NCBI GenBank assembly: GCA_964440915.1
Contig: CAYTTV010000007.1
Span: 1 to 64,000, forward strand
Origin: CAMPJM01 sp964440915
GTDB taxonomy: Bacteria > Bacteroidota > Bacteroidia > Cytophagales > Cyclobacteriaceae
Reading direction: 5' to 3'
DNA length: 64,000 nucleotides
This document shows, one piece after another, positions 27,908 through 37,745 of the stretch. A program made the translations under genes and the position numbers. The first letter of the stretch is position 1, and the number at the start of each line of letters is the position of its first letter. A model generated the notes under the pieces. That model searched no databases. It was not told the DNA's origin and saw only the letters and a program-made list of their open reading frames with translations.

Positions 27908-28987
27908 ATGCAAAACAAAGACGTATATGTAGTGATTATGGCAGGAGGGATAGGCAGTAGGTTTTGGCCATATAGTCGAAATCGCCATCCCAAGCAATTT
28001 TTGGATATCCTGGGGGTTGGCTCATCACTTTTGCAGATGACCTACCAACGATTTGCAAAAATATGCCCCATTGAGAATATTTATATTGTGACTAATTCAG
28101 ACTATGAGGATCTGGTAAAAGAACAACTTCCCGATATTAATGACGAGCAGCTCTTATTAGAACCCCAACGAAGAAATACTGCGCCATGCATTGCCCTCTC
28201 TTCTTATAAGATCCTCCAAAAGAATCCGGACGCAAAAATTATCGTTTCTCCATCCGACCACGCCATCTTTAATGATGACTTGTTCCATAGCTCTTTAAAT
28301 GACGCTTTGGTAGCGGTAGAAGATGGCGACAAATTGGTTACGATTGGCATAAAGCCTCATAGGCCAGAAACAGGCTATGGCTATATCCAATATCATCCAG
28401 ACGAACAAACGGCTATTAAAAAGGTGAAGACCTTTACAGAAAAGCCCCAGTTAGACCTTGCCCAGAAATTTTTTGAAAGTGGTGAATTTGTGTGGAATTC
28501 AGGCATTTTCATATGGCACGTAAAAGCTATCACAAAAGCGTTTGAAGAATATTTGCCCGAGGTATCAGAAGTTTTCCAAGAAGGTCAGAAGCATTTTTTC
28601 ACTCCGAAGGAAACGCCTTTTATCAAAAACGCTTATTCTCAGTGCAAAAACATCTCTATCGATTATGCCATAATGGAGAAAGCGACCAACGTATATGTCG
28701 TGTTGGGCAATTTCGGCTGGTCAGATCTAGGCTCCTGGGGTTCGCTATTTGAGATGCGTGAAAAAGATGAAGACAGTAATGTGATAGAAGCCAATGCGAT
28801 CACATATGATTCACACAATTGCATTATAAAGGGAGAGAATGACAAGCTCATCGTCGTGCAAGACCTACATGGGTACCTCGTAGCAGATTGCGACAACGTA
28901 CTTTTGATATGCAGAAAAGACAATGAGGAGAAATTCAGGGACTTTGTAAATGACGTAAAATCTAAAAAAGGGCCAGAGTATCTTTAA
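27908..28987 (+). CDS. manC: Mannose-1-phosphate guanylyltransferase
   Basis: 359 residues, single-domain form without the C-terminal isomerase found in bifunctional ManC/AlgA. Makes GDP-mannose from mannose-1-phosphate and GTP for glycan synthesis. The pyrophosphorylase signature VVIMAGGIGSRFWPYSR with the downstream HPKQFLDI, the metal-binding region VSPSDHAIF, EKP, FVWNSGIFIW and the C-terminal GNFGWSDLGSWGS block are all present. The downstream hairpin at 28988-29018 begins immediately after the stop. Likely co-transcribed with kdsD, tying two sugar-nucleotide branches of envelope synthesis. Confidence 0.93.
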   Translation: MQNKDVYVVIMAGGIGSRFWPYSRNRHPKQFLDILGVGSSLLQMTYQRFAKICPIENIYIVTNSDYEDLVKEQLPDINDEQLLLEPQRRNTAPCIALSSYKILQKNPDAKIIVSPSDHAIFNDDLFHSSLNDALVAVEDGDKLVTIGIKPHRPETGYGYIQYHPDEQTAIKKVKTFTEKPQLDLAQKFFESGEFVWNSGIFIWHVKAITKAFEEYLPEVSEVFQEGQKHFFTPKETPFIKNAYSQCKNISIDYAIMEKATNVYVVLGNFGWSDLGSWGSLFEMREKDEDSNVIEANAITYDSHNCIIKGENDKLIVVQDLHGYLVADCDNVLLICRKDNEEKFRDFVNDVKSKKGPEYL

Positions 28988-29018
28988 GTATTCATGAGAT
29001 TCTTTATCTCATGAATAC
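28988..29018 (+). terminator. Perfect hairpin after manC
   Basis: Perfect 13-bp stem (GTATTCATGAGAT / ATCTCATGAATAC) with loop TCTTT, starting one base after the manC stop codon. It lacks a following T run (it is followed by AGATTAAAAT), so it may be a weak terminator or an RNA 3'-end stabiliser rather than a classic terminator. Confidence 0.5.
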
Positions 29019-29082
29019 AGATTAAAATAAATATTTAATTCTACAATTAGAGCGGTGAATTCTAGGACTCAGTGATAGGTTA

Positions 29083-29439
29083 TTACTTCTTAAGCCTCTT
29101 TTCCCATTTTTGGGAGTGTTGATTTGTATTAAATACAGCTATCACATTTATATTCTTTTCTTCAACAATATATAAAATTAAATATGGAAAAGTAGGTACT
29201 AAATAAGCCCTGACTTTTTCATATAACGAAAANNNNNNNNNNNNNNNNNNNNNNNNNNNNNNNNNNNNNNNNNNNNNNNNNNNNNNNNNNNNNNNNNNNN
29301 NNNNNNNNNNNNNNNNNNNNNNNNNNNNNNNNCTTGCTTAGCAGCATCAAGTGCATTTAAAAACTTTTCCCCTAATCCTACCTTTTGTTTTTCATACCAC
29401 AGGTAAGATTCATAAATATTTGATTCGGTTTCATCAGAT
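29083..29439 (-). pseudogene. RelE/ParE-family toxin, interrupted by assembly gap and lacking a clear start
   Basis: Minus strand, split by the N run. Right of the gap the frame reads LSDETESNIYESYLWYEKQ then GLGEKFLNALDAAKQ, the N-terminal half of a ParE/RelE toxin. Left of it, in frame to a stop at 29083, comes SLYEKVRAYLVPTFPYLILY with VEEKNINVIAVFNTNQ and a final QKWEKRLKK, the toxin's C-terminal half (FPY, I-x-V-x-A-V-F, W-x-x-R). Upstream an in-frame TAG lies three codons before the first matched residue and no ATG is available in that frame, so it looks 5'-truncated or frameshifted. No antitoxin gene fits in the 50 bp before rlmB. Family identity is well supported; the state of the gene is uncertain because of the gap. 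Confidence 0.72.
29233..29332. other. Assembly gap (100 N)
   Basis: Exactly 100 N, a placeholder of unknown true length. It falls inside the RelE/ParE-like frame; the family's normal length (about 95-100 residues) suggests the true missing part may be only some tens of bases if nothing else is inserted. Confidence 0.98.
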
Positions 29440-29492
29440 AAACATAACTATAGGGAATTCTTTGCACGATTTCTTATCCTTTTAGGGGCCAT

Positions 29493-30299
29493 CTACATAT
29501 TAAGTGATCTCTGCCTAATACCTTCAAAGATTACCACAGCAGCAGCCACAGACACATTAAGCGATTCTATGTTGCCTTGCAGCGGTATTTTTGCTGTATT
29601 ACTTGCCAGCTTCAGATATTCAGGGGAAATTCCATCTTCCTCTGATCCCATCAAAATAGCGGTAGGCTGATCAAAAGGAATATCGTAAATCAATTGGTCT
29701 GATTTTTCGGTACAAGCCACAACTTGGATGCCACTATCTTTAAGATAGCGTATGGTGTCCTTCAGGTTGTTTTCCCTGCATACAGGAATGAAATTCAATG
29801 CCCCAGCGGATGTCTTCATTGCATCGCTATTGATTTGGGCGCCGCCTTTGGCAGGGATCACCAAAGCGTCCATGCCAGCGCACTCGGCAGATCGTGCCAC
29901 TGCACCAAAATTGCGAACATCGGTAACGCGGTCCAGAATAAGCAAAAAAGGCACCTTGCCCTGCTGAAAACACTGTGTAATAATATTGTCAAGTGATGCA
30001 TAAGTCACCGCTGACAAAAAGCAAATAGCTCCTTGATGATTTTTCCGGGTTACGCGGTTAAGCTTTTCCACAGGCACCAAAGTGTACGGAATGTTATATT
30101 CTGCGGCCAGCTTTGTCAACTCTAACATGAGCTCATTGGAAAGGCCTCTTTGTAGCAACAGCTTGTCAATTTCTTTGCCTGCCTTAATAGCCTCCATCAC
30201 AGCCCTTGTCCCAAAGACAATCTCTTTGGGATCAACAGTGGATTTCGGTGATTTATTATAATGATTGCTTCTTACAACCCTTTGATTCCTTTTCTCCAT
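29493..30299 (-). CDS. rlmB: 23S rRNA (guanosine-2'-O-)-methyltransferase RlmB (SpoU/TrmH type)
   Basis: 268 residues from ATG at 30299 (MEKRNQRVV); an in-frame TTG 21 nt earlier is less likely. SPOUT-class enzyme that methylates a conserved guanosine in 23S rRNA (G2251 in E. coli). The N-terminal substrate-binding domain starts at KEIVFGTRAVMEAI; the catalytic knot has ILDRVTDVRNFGAVARSAEC, LMGSEEDGIS and IPLQGNIESLNVSVAAAVV. The start lies inside the 3' end of the upstream GWxTD gene (28-nt overlap), suggesting translational coupling. Confidence 0.92.
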   Translation of the reverse strand: MEKRNQRVVRSNHYNKSPKSTVDPKEIVFGTRAVMEAIKAGKEIDKLLLQRGLSNELMLELTKLAAEYNIPYTLVPVEKLNRVTRKNHQGAICFLSAVTYASLDNIITQCFQQGKVPFLLILDRVTDVRNFGAVARSAECAGMDALVIPAKGGAQINSDAMKTSAGALNFIPVCRENNLKDTIRYLKDSGIQVVACTEKSDQLIYDIPFDQPTAILMGSEEDGISPEYLKLASNTAKIPLQGNIESLNVSVAAAVVIFEGIRQRSLNM

Positions 30300-31546
30300 A
30301 ATTCTACATTGCCGAACCAAAAGCTCTCATAGCTTTTGCTCCTTAAAAGCTCAAAATGCCTGTCTGTGAAAATATTCTTAACTCTCACAAAGGTAAACTT
30401 AACCCTTGATATCCCATCATTTTTTTTATATATCCATTGCTCTTCTTCCCCATTAAAATATACTTCATCGGGAATGCCGTACAGGGCATATATCATTCCT
30501 TGATCGGTTTTCCATCCATCTTTATAGGTAGTAAATACAGCATTAGCAAGTTCTATTTGGTCGTAATAACGCTTGATCATCATTTTGGCCCTAGAAGGAG
30601 TCTTCATCAGTTCTAGCCAATACTTGTCCAAGGCCTTTTTCAGGTCCGTAGCTTTCGACAACTTACTCATCTCACTTCTGGTACTAATATAAATCAGAGG
30701 CTCAATAAGCTCCTCAACTCTTCTGTATTTAGGGTAATAATCAGGGACAGCCATATAGGCAATCCCTCGAAGTGTAGCGGTATCTTCTTGAATAAAATGC
30801 AAAGCCTCATTAGACATGGTCCAATATCTATTGGCTGGAATAGCAAAAGCAGCGTCTATTGTGAGCGTTTGATCTACTTCCTCTGCCTTTGTGGCCATAG
30901 GTGGCAAAGCTGGACTAAAGTTGTGATTATATTGATAGCAATAAAATGCGACAGAATCACCCGCTCCAAATGAGTTGACAAGTCGATAAGAATTGCCAAC
31001 AGGAACATATGAATCGAAAACAGGAATGTTTCTAGTCCTTTCCATTAATACTAGATTAGGAGCTAAAAAGTCGCTTTCCAAGGGAATATCAAAGAGATAG
31101 GTAACTTCATTGTATTTTATATGGAGGAGCAGCAAATTTAATCCTGGCCCTCGCTTCAAAGGAAGCATTAAGTAATAGGTTTCATTATCCTGAACCAAAA
31201 GGTATTCAGCAGCATTCAAAGAATCCAGAACCCGGGAGGACTTGCTATCATAAAACTCCTGCAAACTGTACATTAACTGATAGTCTTCGAGCAGGTTCCC
31301 TACAGCCACATCAATTTTAAGATATAGATGGATGCTGTCTTTAGAAGCGGCTAACCTATACTGAGAATGGACAAGCGCATTGGGATCATATTTATAAGCC
31401 GTATTGATCTGAGGAAAATTGGTATTAGCCAAGGTTTGTCCAGCAATGAATATTAAGCCTATGGCAAAAAAGATACCAGCGCACCCCCGTATTAAACGAG
31501 GCCCTATAACACGGGTCATATACCTACACTGGAAAAAGGAATGCAT
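30272..31546 (-). CDS. GWxTD domain-containing exported protein
   Basis: 424 residues. An N-terminal signal sequence (RGCAGIFFAIGLIFIAGQTLA, shortened here by its first and last residues in the core) precedes a beta-rich region and, near the C-terminus, the GWxTD motif (DGWKTDQGMIYALYGIPDEV, about residue 350) followed by WIY and a strand-rich end. GWxTD domains are widespread in Bacteroidota and related phyla and have no proven function. The start may be ATG 31546 or the ATG nine codons later (MTRVIGP), which would give a shorter signal peptide. rlmB overlaps its 3' end, an association often seen in this phylum. Confidence 0.85.
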   Translation of the reverse strand: MHSFFQCRYMTRVIGPRLIRGCAGIFFAIGLIFIAGQTLANTNFPQINTAYKYDPNALVHSQYRLAASKDSIHLYLKIDVAVGNLLEDYQLMYSLQEFYDSKSSRVLDSLNAAEYLLVQDNETYYLMLPLKRGPGLNLLLLHIKYNEVTYLFDIPLESDFLAPNLVLMERTRNIPVFDSYVPVGNSYRLVNSFGAGDSVAFYCYQYNHNFSPALPPMATKAEEVDQTLTIDAAFAIPANRYWTMSNEALHFIQEDTATLRGIAYMAVPDYYPKYRRVEELIEPLIYISTRSEMSKLSKATDLKKALDKYWLELMKTPSRAKMMIKRYYDQIELANAVFTTYKDGWKTDQGMIYALYGIPDEVYFNGEEEQWIYKKNDGISRVKFTFVRVKNIFTDRHFELLRSKSYESFWFGNVELWRKGIKGL

Positions 31547-31641
31547 ATTTATTAATTGAGTATATTTTAATCAACCTAGTATTCCATATAATACATAGAA
31601 AAAACCATCAGGTTTTGAATTTAAAAATTAATTTTGTCTTT

Positions 31642-32424
31642 ATGGCAACTTATACAACAGAAATCGCTTCGGATAAAATAATTTCAGACAATCCTATCCA
31701 TCAACGATTGCTCAAAGCATATTACGTCGCACAGCCTTATATAAGTGGTCAACTCTTGGAAGTTGGTTGTGGAGAAGGAAGAGGCATAGAACTCTTGTCG
31801 CCTTTATGTGAGCAATACATGGCCATAGATAAAATTACAGATGTGATTGAAAGATTGAGCCAATCGTATAAAAACGTCACCTTTCGTCAAGCAATTGTGC
31901 CGCCATTTGAGGGAATTGCCAGCAATACATTTGATGTGGTAGTAAGCTTCCAAGTAATTGAGCACATAAAAGATGATGTGCATTTTCTAAAAGAAATCTT
32001 TAGGGTATTAAAGCCAGGGGGAAAAGCATTGATCACCACTCCTAATATCAAAAAGACCTTGACACGAAACCCTTGGCATATTAGAGAATATGAGGCATCG
32101 GAGCTAACAAAATTAGCGAGCTCTATTTTTTCTAAGGTGGAATCGAAAGGTATCACAGGCAATGAAAAAATAATGCAATACTACGACATGAATAAGCGAT
32201 CGGTAGAGAAGATTACGCGCTTCGATATTTTTAACCTTCAATACCGCCTTCCAGCAAGCATATTAAGAATTCCGTATGATATCCTGAACCGAATAAATAG
32301 GAATTCCCTGAAAAAAAGTGACAATAAACTTGTATTGGACATCACCCACGAAGATTACCTCATCTCAGACGATCCGGACAATAGCCTAGATTTATTTTAT
32401 GTCCTTCATAAAAAACAGGGTTGA
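31642..32424 (+). CDS. Class I SAM-dependent methyltransferase
   Basis: 260 residues from ATG 31642 (MATYTTEIASDKI); a TTG at 31615 would add nine residues. Motif I LLEVGCGEGRG, an acidic residue in MAIDKI after strand 2, VVVSFQVIEHI and the post-motif FRVLKPGGKALITTPN define a Rossmann-fold methyltransferase of the Methyltransf_11/25 type. Substrate unknown. It lies alone between the divergent GWxTD gene and the convergent DUF2723 gene; the stop codon is inside the stem of the shared terminator. Confidence 0.88.
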   Translation: MATYTTEIASDKIISDNPIHQRLLKAYYVAQPYISGQLLEVGCGEGRGIELLSPLCEQYMAIDKITDVIERLSQSYKNVTFRQAIVPPFEGIASNTFDVVVSFQVIEHIKDDVHFLKEIFRVLKPGGKALITTPNIKKTLTRNPWHIREYEASELTKLASSIFSKVESKGITGNEKIMQYYDMNKRSVEKITRFDIFNLQYRLPASILRIPYDILNRINRNSLKKSDNKLVLDITHEDYLISDDPDNSLDLFYVLHKKQG

Positions 32425-32439
32425 ACATCAACCCTGTTT
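32413..32439. terminator. Bidirectional terminator between methyltransferase and DUF2723 genes
   Basis: Perfect 12-bp stem AAACAGGGTTGA / TCAACCCTGTTT with a 3-nt loop. On the minus strand it is followed by a run of six T, giving a good terminator for the DUF2723 gene; on the plus strand it overlaps the methyltransferase stop codon. Confidence 0.75.
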
Positions 32440-32503
32440 CCCTGAAAGTCTATTGTGAAGGCTTGAGCGAGATCATTCTTTCGCATTCATAGAAGCCACA
32501 TCT

Positions 32504-35461
32504 TTAAAACTGCGATGCAGCCCCATAATGCCGCATAAACAGCTCCTCGTACCTTATAGCAGCGTCGTTCTGTCCCGTCTGCTTCATTATTCTAATAAGG
32601 CCATTCAATATGTAAAGATTGGTTTGCACTTCATATCCCATGCCATTGCCAGGTTGGGTATAATACTGCAATTCCTCATCTGCCCTATCAGCCATTTTGT
32701 TGGCGACCTCCATGGCCATTTCTGTCTCTCCTACTGCGAGTAAATGACTTACCGTTTCTGGGATAGTATAATCGAACGGAACAGCGGCATCTGGCATCAG
32801 CGATAAGTTTCTCAACACCACTTCTTTTGCCCTCTCGGTATCGCCCTCTTCCAAAAGTGCGGCCGTAAGGCTGTTGAAATAAGCCCTATGATTGGTCACT
32901 GCTTTTCGATAATCCAGGTTATAGTTCACTTTTGGATTATCCAGCTCCCTAAAGAAGAAGTTATTCATCATGTGGTTGTACATGATTTTTGTATCTACCA
33001 GCTCTCCCATATTTGGATTTGGATTGCGCACTGGCAAAATCCTAAAGGTAGCGCCCTCTTGCACTGCATAAGGCTTGAAATCGATATTTACATTCTGCAA
33101 GGAAGTATTGTTGAAATAGATAGGTCGCTCCCAATTATTAGCAGCCAAGAGATCTAAAATCATCAGGTCGTTTTTATAGATAGCCCTGCCTTTCAAATCA
33201 AGCATCATCTGCTCCTGCAACAGGTCTTCCATACTATCTGGAATGATACCCATATCCAGCACCTTTTCTGTATCGATATTCAGGAATACAGACTTTGAAG
33301 GGATGGTGTTGATAAAGCCTCTCGTAGAAGTAGGCACTTGAATGGCTTGATGCCCTTGCCGAATGAGCTCCATGTATTGGCTCAAATTGATTGCCCCTGT
33401 GATATTTGGATTTTCCATCACTGGCACGTAATCATTAGGCCCTCCTTGACGGTAAAGATCTTTGGTAAGTGAGAACGGCAAAGGTTCAGACTCATAGGTT
33501 TGCCTCAACAGTTGGTCAATGTACCATTCTGTATTGAGGTAGGTTAAGACAATCACTCTGACATCTGTACGGAAACCTTCTACCTCTTGGGCATACCACA
33601 GCGGGAAAGTATCGTTATCTCCTCCTGTGAATAAAATAGCATTAGGTTCGCAGGAGTTCAATAGGTTCTTTGCCTGATCTACAGAAAAGTACCTATTAGA
33701 CCTGTCGTGATCATCCCAGCCCTCTGCTGCCATAATACCCGGTACCACCAAGCAAATGGCTGTACTTACGATAGCTGTGGTTTTTTGATTTTTTATCCAT
33801 TTCGAAAGCAGCTCATAAACTGCCATTACACCAAAACCTATCCAAATCGCAAAGGCATAGAACGACCCAACATAGATATAGTCTCGCTCCCGAGGTTCCA
33901 CAGGAGGAGAGTTGAGGTAGAGAATCAGTGCGATACCAGTAAGGAAAAAGAGCATGGCCACCACTGAAAACCCTAGCTGATCTCGCTTAAATTGATAAAA
34001 AAGTCCAGCCAAGCCTAAGATAAGCGGCAGCATAAAGAAGTTGTTTCTGGCCTTGTTATTGGCTAGCACTTCGGGCACGTCTTTTCCAGCATCAAGAGGC
34101 GAAAGCCAACCTGCATCTTGAATATCACTTTCCCTCCCAGCAAAATTCCACATAAAATAGCGCATATACATCTTCCCTAGTTGGTGCGTAAAGAGGAAAT
34201 ATAGGTTATCACCAAAATTAGGTTCTTCTCCCTGTTTCAGTCCAAGAATACTTCGATATGCAGCGGCATGGTCAGTACTGTAAATTCTAGGAAAAATAGT
34301 TGTTTTGGCAGGATCATATACATATTGCAATCTCCTATCCACTGCTTCGTACTTGTCTTCACCTCTGGCATATATTGTTTGTCCTTCCTTTTGGTCAATG
34401 ACTTCGGCAGTAAAATATTGTCCTTTCAACAACGGGCGAGAACCATACTGCTCCCTTTTCAAGTAGGATACCACACTGATAATATTTTCAGGATCATTCT
34501 GGTCAATAGGCGGGTCATAACTTGACCTTATAACAATGACCGAATAAGAGGCATAACCGATCAAAACAAATGCAAGACTGAGCAAAGCAGTATTCAACAA
34601 CGTCTTGCCATGCTTTTGGGAATAATAAATCCCATAAACCAAAGCTCCTATCAACAGTGCAGAAAAGAAAATGATTCCGGACCCAAAAGGCAATCCCAAC
34701 CCATTTACAAAATATATCTCAATGGAACCAGCAAGGCTTGGCAGCCCTGGAATGATTCCTGCCATAATCACCATGATAATAAAGCCGCTTATTAACATCG
34801 TAGCCAATAAACCCCAAGTAGTTACCTTATGATTTTTGTAATAATACACCAACCCTAGCGCTGGTATAGTTACTAAGTTCAAGAGATGGACACCGATGGA
34901 CAAACCCATCATATAAGCAATGAGTATGAGCCATTTATTGCCCATGCTTTCATTTTCAACCAACTCCCACTTTAATATAGCCCAAAAAACAAAAGCGGTA
35001 AAGAAAGAGGACATGGCATAGACTTCCGCCTCAACTGCTGAAAACCAAAAAGAATCAGAAAAAGTATAGGCAAGAGCCCCTATAGCGCTGCTGCCTAATA
35101 GCAAATAAGCTTGCGAGACTGAAATGGTGCTTGCGGTAACTTTCAGCATCTTTCTGCCCAATAAGGATATGGACCAAAAAAGAAACAGTATGGAGAAGCT
35201 ACTGCACAGAACACTAGAGATATTAATCCAGTAGGCCACCTGACTGACATCTCCCATAGCAAGAAAAGAAAACATTCGATTGATGAGCAGGAACGTCGGC
35301 GCACCAGGAGGATGAGGTACTTGTAATTTATATGAAGCTGCTATGAACTCCCCACAATCCCAAAAACTTGCTGTAGGCTCTACCGTAAGCCAATATACCA
35401 AAGTGGCTATGCCAAAAACCAGCCAACCAGTTATTGTATTGATCCTCTTAAAATTATGCAT
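32504..35461 (-). CDS. DUF2723 membrane protein (GT117-like)
   Basis: 985 residues. N-terminal half is membrane-bound with about a dozen helices; the first extracytoplasmic loop has the family signature TVEPTASFWDCGEFIAAS followed by VPHPPGAP, including the acidic pair expected of GT-C enzymes. The C-terminal half is soluble and extracytoplasmic, ending in helical repeats. DUF2723/TMEM260-type proteins are assigned to CAZy family GT117 as likely protein O-mannosyl or related transferases; in Bacteroidota, O-glycosylation of exported proteins is a plausible process, but the activity here is inferred. Expressed alone, with a possible -7 element TAGTTTTG at 35497-35490. Confidence 0.9.
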   Translation of the reverse strand: MHNFKRINTITGWLVFGIATLVYWLTVEPTASFWDCGEFIAASYKLQVPHPPGAPTFLLINRMFSFLAMGDVSQVAYWINISSVLCSSFSILFLFWSISLLGRKMLKVTASTISVSQAYLLLGSSAIGALAYTFSDSFWFSAVEAEVYAMSSFFTAFVFWAILKWELVENESMGNKWLILIAYMMGLSIGVHLLNLVTIPALGLVYYYKNHKVTTWGLLATMLISGFIIMVIMAGIIPGLPSLAGSIEIYFVNGLGLPFGSGIIFFSALLIGALVYGIYYSQKHGKTLLNTALLSLAFVLIGYASYSVIVIRSSYDPPIDQNDPENIISVVSYLKREQYGSRPLLKGQYFTAEVIDQKEGQTIYARGEDKYEAVDRRLQYVYDPAKTTIFPRIYSTDHAAAYRSILGLKQGEEPNFGDNLYFLFTHQLGKMYMRYFMWNFAGRESDIQDAGWLSPLDAGKDVPEVLANNKARNNFFMLPLILGLAGLFYQFKRDQLGFSVVAMLFFLTGIALILYLNSPPVEPRERDYIYVGSFYAFAIWIGFGVMAVYELLSKWIKNQKTTAIVSTAICLVVPGIMAAEGWDDHDRSNRYFSVDQAKNLLNSCEPNAILFTGGDNDTFPLWYAQEVEGFRTDVRVIVLTYLNTEWYIDQLLRQTYESEPLPFSLTKDLYRQGGPNDYVPVMENPNITGAINLSQYMELIRQGHQAIQVPTSTRGFINTIPSKSVFLNIDTEKVLDMGIIPDSMEDLLQEQMMLDLKGRAIYKNDLMILDLLAANNWERPIYFNNTSLQNVNIDFKPYAVQEGATFRILPVRNPNPNMGELVDTKIMYNHMMNNFFFRELDNPKVNYNLDYRKAVTNHRAYFNSLTAALLEEGDTERAKEVVLRNLSLMPDAAVPFDYTIPETVSHLLAVGETEMAMEVANKMADRADEELQYYTQPGNGMGYEVQTNLYILNGLIRIMKQTGQNDAAIRYEELFMRHYGAASQF

Positions 35462-35585
35462 GCTAATGATTTAGTTGAGTTGCTGATTTCAAAACTATGC
35501 AATTTCATTATAATATAATTAATTATTTAGGCTTTTATTGCCCAATGGCTCATCAACGCTGTAAAAATGGTATGATTGGAAGCCA

Positions 35586-37742
35586 TTAATATATAGAAAC
35601 TATCTCTTTGATCCCTTCAATTTCACCAACTTGCCACCTCATCATATAATTACCTGGAGGTATATTCAATGCTTCTGCTCGCAATACATATCGGTAATTC
35701 CCTTCGGTTTGCCGTTCTCTAAAGATAACAATTCTTTTATTGCCGTCTAAAGTGTACAGTACAAGGGTTACAAGCACTTCCTCCTGCAATGTGTACGTCA
35801 GTATATTTCCTGGAGAAAGACTGTATTGGAGGTCACGCGCACTGGGCTTTATCTTAATTTCTCCAAGGTCTATCGTAGCAAAGTTGCAACCAGCGGCATC
35901 ATTCACAACCAAGCAAAGATGCGACGGCTGTACAATGGCCGGTGTCTGCAAATTAACCTGGCCACCATTTCCAGGAAGGGCGTTCCCAATCAGCCTATCG
36001 TTAAGAAGAAGTTGATATCTAAGGTCTGGACTGCTCGTTTCAATCTGGACAGCAACTCGCTCGCCCGAAAGAACATGTTCAGAACTCACAGTATAAGATA
36101 AAGTATCTACATTAGGGCCTTGCATAGGCACAAAAGAGGCGATATTATTTTTGATCGTACTGCTACAGGCATTATAGGTACGCAAATGATAGTTGGCAAT
36201 TGTATCAATAGGGGCTGTAAGCAATGTTAATGTATCGCCATTCCCTATTTTTGGGGCTCCTATCATCAATTCCCCAAGCATAAGTTGGTAGTACACATCT
36301 ATGTCGGAAGCAGGTATCCTCACCACCCCGATATCGCCTCGACAGACAGTGTCAGCGAGTACCACCACTTGTGTGGTCTCAGCTTGGGCTTTAGGAAGGA
36401 CTTTTAGCGTAAATGTATTGTTAAGCTGCCAGTATTGTTCAGTAATGGGGTCAAGTATAGCAACAGCGAACCTCCGCTGCCGGACAGCAATATCCATCAA
36501 ATTGGTAGTAATGTAGATCGTACTACCATTACCAATGGAAGTGTATATTGTTCCATCATACAGATCGGTAAGAAGATACACATAGCCCGGTTTTGTGTGA
36601 TTCAATACAATAGTAGCCACCTCGCCCTCACATACAGGCGGCGGCGTTTCAATAAAGTTATCACGAATCACCTCAACAGCATACCTTTTAAAGACGTTGC
36701 AACCATTGTCCGTGACAATGTTCACGCTATAGGTCGTGCTTGAATCTGGCACAACCGCTATCTGTTGCGTGGTATCGCCTGTACTCCACCAATATGCGAT
36801 GCCTCCCGAGGCAGATAGTGCTAAGGTATCCCCTCTTAGAACAACCGAATCCGAGACTTCAAAACTTGTATTCAAAGTCTTAATATGAGTTTTGAAGAAG
36901 TGGTAATTCAACCGCATTTTGTAAAGCTGTTTTGCAGTAAAAGAATTGCGGCACCGTTGTCGGCTGTAGGACATATAGTTGCGCACGGGCGGCGTATAGG
37001 CTGTGTTAAAAACATCTGTGACGAATCCGGTAAACTCGCAAGCATCAGAGATTAAAGCAGCACTCAGGCCAGGATCTGCGGGAGTATCGCAGATGAGGTC
37101 ACCTGCCTCGCTACAATTGGCCCCACTTACGAGTTCTGAACCAAACTGCACTTCATGGGTATGATAAAGTCCAAAGAAATGTCCTAATTCATGTATCAAG
37201 GTAGTGCCTTGAGGTACGCAAGCGTTTGCCATGAAAACATTATCGAGATTCTTTGTGGGGTAGTAGGTATAACCACAGATCCGCCCTTCTTTGGCTGAAC
37301 TGATCTGATTGACGAAGTAAATATTGATGGTATTCTCAATATCATACGTAATCAGCCTTGCTTCATCAAATTTGGTAAGGTTATAGAACTTGTTGTCGTC
37401 AATATAATTGAAAGTGCAGACCTCAAAGGCCATACCAGCTAGAGAAAACGCTTCAGTTAAGCGCTCCACTTCTCTTAGAACAATTTCTTCACTTATACCC
37501 CCCGATCCATTAGATCGACGGACTATATGTGCAGTAATGGACATGATGACAGGCTGCTGCAACACAGAATCAGGTGGAATGTCAAATTCATCGTCAGATG
37601 TTTCGTAAGACACCTGCTCAATATTCAGCTCTGTATCGCAATACACCACGATTACTTCCTTTTGTCCCAAGAAGACTAAACCTATTATAAATATGCGCCC
37701 AATAAATTTTTTCAAAATCAATTTTATGGTATCATCTGGCAA
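35586..37742 (-). CDS. Secreted M43-family (pappalysin-like) zinc metalloprotease
   Basis: 718 residues. A hydrophobic N-terminus (IFIIGLVFLG region) is a likely signal. The zinc site HELGHFFGLYH (184-194) fits HExxHxxGxxH of M43 peptidases, followed by a Met-turn NYMSYS and a Cys-rich surround (CDTPADPG). After the catalytic domain there are Ig-like or adhesion-like repeats (for example around GGIAYWWSTGD), and the last ~85 residues look like a C-terminal sorting domain of the type IX system (LYTLDGNK, GNYMMRWQVG). It should be secreted and degrade extracellular protein. Starts 3 nt after the stop of a crotonase gene, an unexpected pairing. Confidence 0.9.
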   Translation of the reverse strand: MPDDTIKLILKKFIGRIFIIGLVFLGQKEVIVVYCDTELNIEQVSYETSDDEFDIPPDSVLQQPVIMSITAHIVRRSNGSGGISEEIVLREVERLTEAFSLAGMAFEVCTFNYIDDNKFYNLTKFDEARLITYDIENTINIYFVNQISSAKEGRICGYTYYPTKNLDNVFMANACVPQGTTLIHELGHFFGLYHTHEVQFGSELVSGANCSEAGDLICDTPADPGLSAALISDACEFTGFVTDVFNTAYTPPVRNYMSYSRQRCRNSFTAKQLYKMRLNYHFFKTHIKTLNTSFEVSDSVVLRGDTLALSASGGIAYWWSTGDTTQQIAVVPDSSTTYSVNIVTDNGCNVFKRYAVEVIRDNFIETPPPVCEGEVATIVLNHTKPGYVYLLTDLYDGTIYTSIGNGSTIYITTNLMDIAVRQRRFAVAILDPITEQYWQLNNTFTLKVLPKAQAETTQVVVLADTVCRGDIGVVRIPASDIDVYYQLMLGELMIGAPKIGNGDTLTLLTAPIDTIANYHLRTYNACSSTIKNNIASFVPMQGPNVDTLSYTVSSEHVLSGERVAVQIETSSPDLRYQLLLNDRLIGNALPGNGGQVNLQTPAIVQPSHLCLVVNDAAGCNFATIDLGEIKIKPSARDLQYSLSPGNILTYTLQEEVLVTLVLYTLDGNKRIVIFRERQTEGNYRYVLRAEALNIPPGNYMMRWQVGEIEGIKEIVSIY

Positions 37743-37745
37743 AAC

